This document shows, piece by piece, positions 35,698 through 43,685 of a stretch of 55,396 bases of DNA (positions are counted from its first letter, which is position 1; the number at the start of each line of letters is the position of its first letter). The DNA is taken from the NCBI GenBank assembly GCA_021810605.1, contig JAJZIL010000005.1, positions 1 to 55,396 of the forward strand, given 5' to 3'. The position numbers and the translations under genes were made by a program. Under the pieces are notes generated by a model that saw nothing but the letters and a program-made list of their open reading frames with translations, did not search any database and was not told where the DNA came from. Source of the stretch: a bacterium. Its GTDB lineage: Bacteria; Patescibacteriota; Dojkabacteria; JAKAPS01; JAJZLI01.

Positions 35698-37014
35698 ATG
35701 ACGAATCTCTTATATGCAAGAACACTGATGGGAATGTCTTTAGGTTTCCATATCATATTTGCATATCTTGGTATTGGACTTCCATTTTTGATATCACTTT
35801 TTGAATTAATTGGTATTATTAAAAAAGATAATAATTACTCTATTTTTGCAAAAAGGCTTTCATATGCTCTAGTTATACTTTTTGCAATTGGTGCCGCATC
35901 TGGGACTCTTGTTGCATTTGAACTATCTTTACTCTGGCCTCCATTTATGAGTCTTATTAGTAAAGTTGATATACTCCCATTTGCTCTAGAGGGAATAGCT
36001 TTTGTAATAGAGGCAATCTTTTTAGGAATATATATTTACAACTGGGATAAATTTAAAACTAAAATAGGTCATTGGATTACATCAATACCTATAATAATTG
36101 GTTCTACTGCATCTGGAGTACTTATTACTACAGTTAATGCATTTATGAATACTCCAGCAGGGTTTAAAATTGTTAACGGAAAAATTACTGATATTCAACC
36201 AATAAAAGCTCTAATGAATCCAATCTCTTTTGCTGAAGTATCTCATGTTATTATTACTGCATATCTCGCTACTTTTTTTACAATTGCAGCAATCTATGCT
36301 TTCTATATACTCAAAGGTAAAAAAGAAAAATATTATAAAAATGTATTAAATGTATCTATGTTTTTAGTACTTATAACATCTGTTCTTACTGCCTTTACAG
36401 GAGATTTACAAGGTAAGGCAGAGGCTTTATATAATCCTGAGAAACTTGCTGCAACAGAAGCTGTTTTTCATACTCATAGTTCCGTTGCAGAAAGAGTGGG
36501 AGGAATATTTTCAAATAATCATCTTATATATGCTCTAAAAGTTCCAGATTTACTGAGTTTTCTTGCATATGGGAATCCTAATGCTAAAGTGGTTGGGCTA
36601 CTATCCTTTCCTAAAAGTAGTTGGCCTCCATTTTTTGTACATTATACATTTGATGCAATGGTTCTTTTAGGTAGTCTTTATGTACTATATTCTCTCATAT
36701 ATGTAATTATACAATTTACAAAAAAGAAATCTTATATTCTTTATAATAAATTAAATCTATATATACTTATTGCTATCGGAATGAGTTCTTTTATAACAGT
36801 TGAACTAGGTTGGATTTCTGCAGAAGTTGGAAGGTATCCATGGATAATTTATCACGTAATGAGAATAAAAGATGCTATAACAAGTTCAGCTTATGTACCT
36901 TTTGTCTTCTATCTATTTCTTCTTACATTTATATTTTTATTTATAATGATGATATTTTTATTAATAAGCTTTTTTAAAAAAAGACCTATTTATAGAGATG
37001 GAATAATAACATGA
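35698..37014 (+). CDS. cydA: Cytochrome bd-type quinol oxidase subunit I
   Basis: CydA carries the haems and quinol site of the oxygen-reducing bd oxidase. The 438-residue protein has about nine hydrophobic helices and recognised family landmarks: His18 in MSLGFHIIFAYLGIG (a haem ligand position near the N terminus), GTLVAFELSLLWPPFM with the conserved glutamate, AFTGDLQGK, and ELGWISAEVGRYPW, the counterpart of the GRQPW quinol-site motif. The loop between the last two regions is short, so this is a short-Q-loop form (E. coli CydA has 522 residues). It overlaps cydB by 4 bases (ATGA). It allows respiration or oxygen removal in a lineage that usually lacks electron transport chains. Confidence 0.93.
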   Translation: MTNLLYARTLMGMSLGFHIIFAYLGIGLPFLISLFELIGIIKKDNNYSIFAKRLSYALVILFAIGAASGTLVAFELSLLWPPFMSLISKVDILPFALEGIAFVIEAIFLGIYIYNWDKFKTKIGHWITSIPIIIGSTASGVLITTVNAFMNTPAGFKIVNGKITDIQPIKALMNPISFAEVSHVIITAYLATFFTIAAIYAFYILKGKKEKYYKNVLNVSMFLVLITSVLTAFTGDLQGKAEALYNPEKLAATEAVFHTHSSVAERVGGIFSNNHLIYALKVPDLLSFLAYGNPNAKVVGLLSFPKSSWPPFFVHYTFDAMVLLGSLYVLYSLIYVIIQFTKKKSYILYNKLNLYILIAIGMSSFITVELGWISAEVGRYPWIIYHVMRIKDAITSSAYVPFVFYLFLLTFIFLFIMMIFLLISFFKKRPIYRDGIIT

Positions 37015-37976
37015 TAGAATATATACTTTTAAATCTTTTATTATTTATATATCTGACTCTTATCTCAATAGAGTTTGGTAATAGTATATATTACTATGTA
37101 TATTCAAAATTAGATATTAATATATCTAAAATAATATTTAGATATACTTCTCCAGTATGGGAGCTTACAAATACATTTTTGGTTCTATTTATTGTATTTT
37201 TAATAGCACTCTATCCAAAAGCACCTCTTATATATGGAACGGTTTTTCTTATCCCTGGATCATTAGCTCTATTCTTTTTTCTTCTAAGATCATTCTCATT
37301 CGTATATATATATGAATTTGATGAAAATAGTATTCTTTTTAGAACCCTTTATGGAGTATCTAGTTTTTTTATCCCAGCATTTCTTTCTCTATATTTTTCT
37401 ATTTCTATCTATAATAACTTTAAAGTTATTGGAAATAGTGTAGTATATTCTCTCCAGTCAATTCTTTTTTCACCTCTTTCAATAGCATTTATTATTTTTT
37501 CAATACTTAATGTTTTATATATATCAGCCTCATTCCTTCTTATGTATACTAAGGAAGATAAAAAACTTGTATCAGAAATTTCAAATGTATTTATAATACT
37601 CTCATCTATTATGCTATTTTTTGTGTCAATTGTATTCTACATATTTCGATCAATTCCATTTTTCTCACAGATACTTAACCATTACTTTTTAATATTATTT
37701 GTATATATTCTCCTCTTTGCACTATCTCAAATGTTTATAGTCTTTAAAGAATATAGGTATTTATTTTCATTTATTCTATTACAGATGTTTTTATTATTTT
37801 TAATATATATTATAGGAAATTATCCATACATATTATATAAAGGTATTAGTGTATATAATATAAATAATTCCGTTGTAATGCAGTATTTACTTTATACTCT
37901 TATTATAGCTATAATACTCATAGTCCCCTCTTTAATATTTTTTATATATTTTTTGAAAAAAAAGAAAAGTGTTTGA
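37011..37976 (+). CDS. cydB: Cytochrome bd-type quinol oxidase subunit II
   Basis: CydB is the haem-free partner of CydA. The 321-residue protein is almost entirely hydrophobic with about eight or nine helices. It keeps SPVWELTNTFLVLFIVFL (the counterpart of the P-WDGNEVWL motif, with the charged residues largely altered) and LRSFSFVYIYEFD at the second conserved site. It is shorter and more divergent than typical CydB (about 335-380), and identification leans on its overlap with cydA. Its stop overlaps the GTG start of the next gene by 8 bases. No cydX-like small subunit or CydCD exporter is seen nearby. Confidence 0.85.
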   Translation: MIEYILLNLLLFIYLTLISIEFGNSIYYYVYSKLDINISKIIFRYTSPVWELTNTFLVLFIVFLIALYPKAPLIYGTVFLIPGSLALFFFLLRSFSFVYIYEFDENSILFRTLYGVSSFFIPAFLSLYFSISIYNNFKVIGNSVVYSLQSILFSPLSIAFIIFSILNVLYISASFLLMYTKEDKKLVSEISNVFIILSSIMLFFVSIVFYIFRSIPFFSQILNHYFLILFVYILLFALSQMFIVFKEYRYLFSFILLQMFLLFLIYIIGNYPYILYKGISVYNINNSVVMQYLLYTLIIAIILIVPSLIFFIYFLKKKKSV

Positions 37977-38865
37977 AAAAGTTCTAGATAAAAGTTATTC
38001 TGAAATTTTATTTTCTGGCAGTCTTACTCCTATTATTATAGATGGGCTAGATGGTACAGGAAAAGAGACGTCATCTCGTCTTATTGGAGAAGAACTCTCA
38101 TCTAAAGGATATAATTCTCTTGTAGTATCTTATCCTCAATATAAGACATATTGGGGAAATGTTATAAGATCATTTTTACGAGAAGATGGTAAAAATTTTG
38201 ATTTTTCTTTAGAAGAAAGAATGCTTGTTTATGCAATAAATAGGCTTGAGAGTGTATCTTCAATAAAAAATTCTGTTGAGAGTAATTATTCATCAAATGG
38301 AGAATTTATAATATTTGATAGATTTATTACATCAAATCTTATTACTTATTCATATTTTACTAAAGATAATCCTAAAATTGATAAAACTCATTTAGTTGAA
38401 GTATACAGATATATGAATTCTATTGATTCACTTTTTCTTTCAGAATTGAGGATTTCCAATGTGAAAATTATTATACCTACTATTAATCCTACTGATTCAT
38501 CAGAATTATTAAAAAAAGATCCCAAAACAGATGTAAAAGATAGTTATGAAAAAATAGCTGTTCAGAAAAAAGCTTATGAAGTATATAGATTTGTATCAGA
38601 GAATATTGATAAAGGTAAGTTTAAATTTATTTCAATAAGTGATAAGGAAGGTATGCTTTCTCCATCTATTGTGGCAAGTAAGATAATCTCTGAAAGTGTT
38701 AGTAAGATGATAAAAAAAACAATTGGACAAGGGAAAATTACTATTCTAAATTTAGAAGGTAGGATATTAGATAAAGATGTAGTTACTCTTATATCAAAGT
38801 TGGTTGATTTATATGGAACTCAGAGAATTAAAGATTTATATAAGAATTCTTTATTGCAAGATTGA
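37969..38865 (+). CDS. tmk: Thymidylate kinase-like protein with C-terminal extension
   Basis: Tmk phosphorylates dTMP to dTDP. The protein starts at GTG 37969, inside cydB. The P-loop IIIDGLDGTGKETSS (residues 22-36) and the DR(Y/F) segment FIIFDRFITSNLITYSYF match thymidylate kinases, as does the SYPQYKTYWGNVIRSFL substrate region. At 298 residues it is about 90 longer than usual; the extra C-terminal domain (about 235-298, ITILNLEGRILDKDVVTLIS onward) is unrecognised. The thyX product dTMP would be its substrate, so the two dTTP-pathway genes bracket cydAB. The assignment as dTMP kinase rather than another NMP kinase is by motif and context. Confidence 0.75.
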   Translation: MFEKVLDKSYSEILFSGSLTPIIIDGLDGTGKETSSRLIGEELSSKGYNSLVVSYPQYKTYWGNVIRSFLREDGKNFDFSLEERMLVYAINRLESVSSIKNSVESNYSSNGEFIIFDRFITSNLITYSYFTKDNPKIDKTHLVEVYRYMNSIDSLFLSELRISNVKIIIPTINPTDSSELLKKDPKTDVKDSYEKIAVQKKAYEVYRFVSENIDKGKFKFISISDKEGMLSPSIVASKIISESVSKMIKKTIGQGKITILNLEGRILDKDVVTLISKLVDLYGTQRIKDLYKNSLLQD

Positions 38866-39066
38866 TATTTTTAATTTTTGAATACAGTATATCAATTTCT
38901 TTTAAGTTAATATTATCAATTAATATATCTCTTTTATCTGGATCATGAATCTATAGAGTAGGTTTATAAAAATAGATTTTTCAGCACCATTTTTGCCTAC
39001 TATGGCAAGTATTAGCGATTTTTATACTGAGATGTTCAGTTTAAATTGTAGTAGTAAGCATTCCAT
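38866..39066 (-). pseudogene. Relic of an ABC transporter ATP-binding domain
   Basis: The gap between tmk and the DUF1634 gene holds a decayed ATPase on the minus strand. One frame (39066 to about 38947) reads FKLNISV, a stop, KSLILAI and then VGKNGAEKSIFINLLYRF, a Walker A with GAGKST changed to GAEKSI. A frameshift then moves to DPDKRDILIDNINLKEID (about 38944-38891) followed by ILYSKI. In intact MsbA-type exporters these pieces are continuous (IVGKNGAGKSTL...RFYDPTKG.ILIDG.DI). Only about 65 codons survive; the rest of the ATPase and the transmembrane domain are absent. Confidence 0.65.
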
Positions 39067-39093
39067 AAGTAGCAAATTTTTATGAAAGATTCT

Positions 39094-39435
39094 TTAAATA
39101 ATAAATATAGATATAAGAAGTATTATTAATACAAAACTTGTTATAAATACAAACTGTATATTTTTTTCTTGTTTAAACATAAATATAGAAAATATTACTC
39201 TTAAAAGAGGAGTTAATATTAAAACTATAATTGGAATAAATACAAAAGAAGTTAGAGATAGATGTTTCATATAATTTATATATATAAAATTATATATACT
39301 TGTATATTTATATATCTTTCCTGTTTTATTACTATTTAATGATAGAAATATTCCTATTATTGCTAGTATAAAACTTAACCCTACTCCTATTCTTAGAATA
39401 TAACTTATATATTTGTTGTAATCTATTTTTTTCAT
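39094..39435 (-). CDS. DUF1634-type small membrane protein
   Basis: The 113-residue protein has three hydrophobic segments (about 12-30, 58-80 and 92-112) with the LRIGVGLSFILAIIGIFLSL opening and LTPLLRVIFSIFMFKQEKN core typical of DUF1634. This family is commonly encoded next to TauE/SafE permeases and probably forms part of the transport system. Here it starts within the end of the TauE-like gene (4-base overlap, ATGA). Biochemical function is unknown. Confidence 0.75.
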   Translation of the reverse strand: MKKIDYNKYISYILRIGVGLSFILAIIGIFLSLNSNKTGKIYKYTSIYNFIYINYMKHLSLTSFVFIPIIVLILTPLLRVIFSIFMFKQEKNIQFVFITSFVLIILLISIFII

Positions 39436-40262
39436 AATAGTCCTGCTCCTCTAAGAATCATTTCAATTGCTATGATAAAAAGTATTATAGAGAATATAAT
39501 TTTAAGTCTATTGTTAGATGTTCTTCTTAGAAGTTTTGTTCCTATAAGAGATCCTAAAAAAATTCCTGCCATTACAGGAAGTGCAAGATATGGATTGATA
39601 TATCCTTTTATAAGGTATATGACAGAAGAAGCTAATGCTGTTACTCCTATCATGAAATTTGAAGTGGTTGTGGATACTTTCATTGGTATATTCATAATAT
39701 TATCCATAGCAATAACTTTAAAGACTCCACTTCCAATTCCTAGAAGTCCTGAAGCAAAACCTGCAATATACATCATGATTAATCCATAGGGAGTATTATT
39801 AATATTATACTTATACTCTACTCCATCATTATCTATATATGAAGATGATAATTCTAATTTTTCTGCAAGATAATCATTTTTTACTTTTTTTTCTTTATCT
39901 TCTTTTTTAAAAAGCATTGGATATATACTTAAAATAAGTACTACTGCAAATATATAAAAAAGTGCAATTGGGTTAATTATTCCCAAAAGAGTAGCTCCAG
40001 AGATTGCTCCTGTTGTAGTTGCTATCTCTAAAAACATTCCTGTTTTAAGATTGATTAACTTATCTTTTAGATACACTGATGCAGCTCCAGAAGAGGTTGC
40101 TATAACAGATATAATACTTGCTCCAATTGCCTCTTTAATATTTATATGATAAAGAAATATCAGTATTGGAATTATTATTATTCCTCCTCCAATCCCTAAT
40201 AAGGATCCTATTATGCCTGCAACAATTGCAAGTATTATTAGACTTATATAAAAAGTTAACAT
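39432..40262 (-). CDS. TauE/SafE-family sulfite or organosulfur permease
   Basis: About 276 residues with seven to eight hydrophobic helices and the duplicated glycine-rich motif of the family: AGIIGSLLGIGGGIIIIPIL near the N terminus and AGFASGLLGIGSGVFKV in the second half. TauE/SafE proteins export or import sulfur-containing anions such as sulfite, taurine-derived compounds or sulfoacetate; the substrate here is unknown. I start it at ATG 40262; the TTG at 40265 is less likely. A TACAAT box ends 8 bases before this ATG, although no good -35 accompanies it. Confidence 0.85.
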   Translation of the reverse strand: MLTFYISLIILAIVAGIIGSLLGIGGGIIIIPILIFLYHINIKEAIGASIISVIATSSGAASVYLKDKLINLKTGMFLEIATTTGAISGATLLGIINPIALFYIFAVVLILSIYPMLFKKEDKEKKVKNDYLAEKLELSSSYIDNDGVEYKYNINNTPYGLIMMYIAGFASGLLGIGSGVFKVIAMDNIMNIPMKVSTTTSNFMIGVTALASSVIYLIKGYINPYLALPVMAGIFLGSLIGTKLLRRTSNNRLKIIFSIILFIIAIEMILRGAGLL

Positions 40263-40265
40263 CAA

Positions 40266-40539
40266 GGATTATTGTATCATTATAACTGAGTTATAAAAAC
40301 TATCTGAAGTAAGAAATATAATTTATTGTTATCTCAGAATCTTTTATATTCATATTTAACAGCTTTCCTATCAAATTCTTTTTAATCCACAATGAAATAT
40401 TATTAGTATATTTTTTATCATTGAAAGATTTTCTTATCTCTTAATGAGAATTCTTTTATTTATAATAGAGAATATATCAATACACCTTTTGATTGTATTG
40501 AAAGATTATATTTATATAATCTTTTGTAAGTTTTTATTT
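40266..40539. other. Intergenic region with two adjacent perfect hairpins
   Basis: Between the CYTH and TauE genes, both on the minus strand. TCAATACA/TGTATTGA (40477-40501, 9-base loop) and AAAGATTATA/TATAATCTTT (40501-40524, 4-base loop) are contiguous perfect hairpins, perhaps the end of the upstream CYTH operon, although the T-rich tract follows on the plus strand. A 46-codon open stretch on the minus strand (40440-40303, ending TAG) has no start and no recognisable family; it may be a gene relic. Confidence 0.4.
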
Positions 40540-41064
40540 TTATACTATTATTCTCTTATATTTAAATTTTTCAAGTTTATTTTCTATATCTGAATATTTT
40601 CCTCCAGCCAGTATTCCTCCTGCTAAAAAATTTTCTTCTGTTACATCTGATAGGCAGAAATCTGGAATTTTAAAATCTAAGAATTCTTTTTCATTTCTAA
40701 ATTCAAAATCTACAAGAATTAACCCTAATAAATCATCTAGAAATAGATCTATTTCAGATTTATATTTTTTATATAAATATTCATATCTTATTTTTCTTAT
40801 TCTCTTTCCTTTTATTTGGGATAGCTCTAGATATTCATTTTTCGTAATAGAAATAGTATTTTCTATTTGTGAATATATTTTATTTTCATCAATGGGGTAT
40901 TTTTTTGTTATTTCATATTTGTCTCCATTTTTTCTTATTCTTAAATGAGGGTGTTTTTCATTAGATGGAATATATATATCTAAAATTTCTTTATAAGGTA
41001 ACAATTTAATATCTACAGGTATATATTTTAAAAGATACGTTTTTTCTATCTCTATTGCTTTCAT
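40540..41064 (-). CDS. CYTH-domain protein
   Basis: The 174-residue protein has the CYTH (CyaB/thiamine triphosphatase) fold: an N-terminal EIEKTYLL close to the ExExK signature, then PHLRIRKNGDKYEITKKYPI with alternating basic residues for the tunnel that holds triphosphate, and later KSEIDLFLDDLLGLILVDFEF with the acidic metal-binding residues. CYTH enzymes hydrolyse inorganic or organic triphosphates or cyclise ATP; the substrate cannot be deduced. The start is the ATG at 41064 rather than the TTG at 41067. It lies 12 bases after the GreA-like gene and is presumably co-transcribed with it. Confidence 0.75.
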   Translation of the reverse strand: MKAIEIEKTYLLKYIPVDIKLLPYKEILDIYIPSNEKHPHLRIRKNGDKYEITKKYPIDENKIYSQIENTISITKNEYLELSQIKGKRIRKIRYEYLYKKYKSEIDLFLDDLLGLILVDFEFRNEKEFLDFKIPDFCLSDVTEENFLAGGILAGGKYSDIENKLEKFKYKRIIV

Positions 41065-41076
41065 CAATTTGGGTAA

Positions 41077-41292
41077 TTATTTTATTTTATAGATTATATA
41101 TTCTATTATACCAGATTCAGTGTTTATAGTTATTCTATCATTTTCTTTTTTTCCTAATAACATAGATCCTATAGGAGATGTGTTAGTAATTTTTCCAGAT
41201 AAAGGATCTGGATTTTCGCTTACAATAGTAAATATGCAATCAATTTTTCCTTTCTTTGTGTATACTATAGAACCTATTCTTACTATATTCAT
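41077..41292 (-). CDS. Free-standing GreA/GreB C-terminal domain protein
   Basis: All 71 residues match the C-terminal FKBP-like domain of transcript cleavage factors GreA/GreB: GSIVYTKKGK, FTIVSENPDPLSGKITNTS, PIGSMLLGKKENDRITI and SGIIEYIIYKI. The N-terminal coiled-coil finger that reaches the RNA polymerase active site is absent, and no in-frame extension upstream encodes it. The product could bind RNA polymerase without cleavage activity, as Rnk-type proteins do. It sits 80 bases downstream of the 7TM kinase gene and 12 bases before the CYTH gene. Confidence 0.75.
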   Translation of the reverse strand: MNIVRIGSIVYTKKGKIDCIFTIVSENPDPLSGKITNTSPIGSMLLGKKENDRITINTESGIIEYIIYKIK

Positions 41293-41372
41293 AGATTATT
41301 ATCTATATATAACATAATATAATAATTTATGCATTGCCACTTATAGCAAATTTTATTGATTATTTATGAATA

Positions 41373-43640
41373 TTATTTAAGTTTTAATTTTTTGAAAACA
41401 TCTTGTGTTTGAAATTGAGTATTATCATATTGCTCTACATCTTTTGCTACTGGTATTTTAAATGAAAAAATGGATCCTTTTCCTACTATACTCTCTAACC
41501 ATATTTTCCCATTCATCCTTTCTATTAGACCTTTTACTACATATAGTCCTAATCCTGTTCCACCAGGTCTTACTAATAAATGTTTTGTATCTTTTGGATC
41601 ATTTGGATTTCCTATATAATTATTTAATCTGTGAAATTTTTGAAATAAATTAGGTATTTCTTCTTCAGGTATTCCTACACCATCATCTTTTATATGGACA
41701 GTTACAAATTCTTTCCCATCTTCTGTGCTTATCTCTACTTCTCCTCTTTCAGAATATTTTATAGCATTTGAAATTAAATTACCTAAAATTTCCTCTACTT
41801 TTGTCCTATCTCCATAGACCATATGAATATTATTTTTCTTATAGATTATTTTTATGCCTTTACTCATTGCTTCTTTTTTAAATCCGTCAACTTGACTTTC
41901 TATCATGGATACTAAATCTAAATTTTCTGGAAGTATAGGTACATTGGATTTACCCATTCTTGAAGCTTCAAGTAAAGTATTTATTATTCTTATCTCACTT
42001 TCAATACTTTCTATACTTCTCTGTATATATCTATCCAACTTTTCTATATATTCATTATTTCTTTTATTTTTAGGGAGAGTTTTAATATATGATTTAATTG
42101 TAGATTGTGCCATATATACATTACCTTTAACTATACTAGCAGGAGTTCTTAGTTCATGTGATGATATTGAAATTAAATCATCTTTGAGTTGATCTAACCC
42201 TTTTAATTCTTCATTTGCTCTTTTCAATTTGTTATTATTCTCTTCTAATTCTTTTGTAGCTGTGGCTATTTTATCTTGTAGATTTAAACTGAAATCTTTA
42301 GTTTTTTTGTAAAGATTAATATTATTTATAAATAAACTTAATTGTAGACTGATTTTATTTAATATATCTATATCATTTCTATAATATATATCATTGGAAT
42401 ATTTTCTACCTAATAGTATTGTTGCAATTGTCATATTTTCATAAATTATTGGAATAATAACTTCTATTCCAGAATTTATTAAAGTTCTATATTTACTATC
42501 TTCTTTTTTATCAATATAATCAATTATAATAATGTTATTAGGGGTATTAATTATTTGTAAATTTTTTTCTATTATAGCTTTATCTATATTATAGCAATAA
42601 ATATTATAATCATAGGATGTATTTATTATTAATACTATTTTATTTGTTCCAAATATATTTAAAATAGAATTTTTTAATAATTCAAAAAAATTATCTATAT
42701 CTAAATATTTATTTATGGATTGAAATAAATTATCAACTTCTTTATTAGTATCACTAATTTTTCTAAATATATATCTATCTAATAATATAGATATATATTT
42801 TTTTAATATAGGAAAAATTATTAAAATTATTAAAGAAAAAATGATTTCAAATAAGTTCTCATCGTTAGTAATTTTTAATTGTAATATGTTTATTGATACT
42901 ATTAATGTAATAATTAGTATTATATAAGATAATAGATATATTAAAATAGCTCTTGTAGCGATAGCAAGATTAAAAAGTTTTCTTTGTGTAATAGAATATG
43001 AAATTATTAAAAATATTAATATAGTATATAAATTCTGAGTTATAATAGAAAATTGATCTATTTTGAAAAATATAGGTAATAATATATTAAATATTATTAC
43101 AAAAATAAAAAATAATGAAAATGATAGATAAATATATTGTATTTGTAGTTTTTGGTAACTATTAGATTTTTTATATCCAATATAAAATTTATAAAGTAAA
43201 TATATTACAGTTAATATATTTATTATTACGAAAATATATATACCAAATCCAAGCTGAGGTGTTATATTTTTTGATATAGTTACTGATTTAAAAGTTAAAT
43301 TTGAAAAGATCAATAATTCCATAAATAGAGATAATATAGTTAAATATATTAATTTTTTTATATATTTTTCATTAATCTTTTTTATAGAAAAAGAATCTAT
43401 GAATACTAGTAAAGACAATATTAGTATATATCCTAAAAATGCAGTAGATCTAATATAAAATAAAGTTAAGTTTTCACTAGGTGTATTAAATGATAAATAA
43501 TCAGCTATATTAACTAAAGAGAATAATATTATGATAGAAAAAAAGGAAAATGATTTGAAATTAACTTTTTGATTGAATATAACAATTACTCCTAAGAGGA
43601 ATAGTATAAAAATAGAAACAAACGTTATTATTTCATTCAT
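41373..43640 (-). CDS. 7TM-GAF orphan sensor histidine kinase
   Basis: The 755 residues start with a membrane domain of seven or eight hydrophobic helices (1-240) resembling the histidine kinase N-terminal 7TM family, then a further helix region (to about 275), a GAF-like domain (about 300-445), a coiled coil rich in Glu/Asn/Lys (about 455-485), HisKA with His495 (SISSHELRTPASIVKG), and an ATPase domain with NAIKYSERGEVEIS, DDGVGIPEEEIPNLFQKFHR and GGTGLGLYVVKGL. No response regulator gene is adjacent. It is the third gene of the operon with the ThiF-like and LuxE-like genes (gap 45 bases), so it may sense their product or control it. Confidence 0.9.
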   Translation of the reverse strand: MNEIITFVSIFILFLLGVIVIFNQKVNFKSFSFFSIIILFSLVNIADYLSFNTPSENLTLFYIRSTAFLGYILILSLLVFIDSFSIKKINEKYIKKLIYLTILSLFMELLIFSNLTFKSVTISKNITPQLGFGIYIFVIINILTVIYLLYKFYIGYKKSNSYQKLQIQYIYLSFSLFFIFVIIFNILLPIFFKIDQFSIITQNLYTILIFLIISYSITQRKLFNLAIATRAILIYLLSYIILIITLIVSINILQLKITNDENLFEIIFSLIILIIFPILKKYISILLDRYIFRKISDTNKEVDNLFQSINKYLDIDNFFELLKNSILNIFGTNKIVLIINTSYDYNIYCYNIDKAIIEKNLQIINTPNNIIIIDYIDKKEDSKYRTLINSGIEVIIPIIYENMTIATILLGRKYSNDIYYRNDIDILNKISLQLSLFINNINLYKKTKDFSLNLQDKIATATKELEENNNKLKRANEELKGLDQLKDDLISISSHELRTPASIVKGNVYMAQSTIKSYIKTLPKNKRNNEYIEKLDRYIQRSIESIESEIRIINTLLEASRMGKSNVPILPENLDLVSMIESQVDGFKKEAMSKGIKIIYKKNNIHMVYGDRTKVEEILGNLISNAIKYSERGEVEISTEDGKEFVTVHIKDDGVGIPEEEIPNLFQKFHRLNNYIGNPNDPKDTKHLLVRPGGTGLGLYVVKGLIERMNGKIWLESIVGKGSIFSFKIPVAKDVEQYDNTQFQTQDVFKKLKLK

Positions 43641-43685
43641 TATTCTAAATATACACTACTTAAATTTATTTTTAAATAGTACTTT

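Noticed and set aside
40303-40440. 46-codon open stretch on the minus strand
   Set aside because: It has no start codon near its beginning and no recognised family; listed only as a possible relic.
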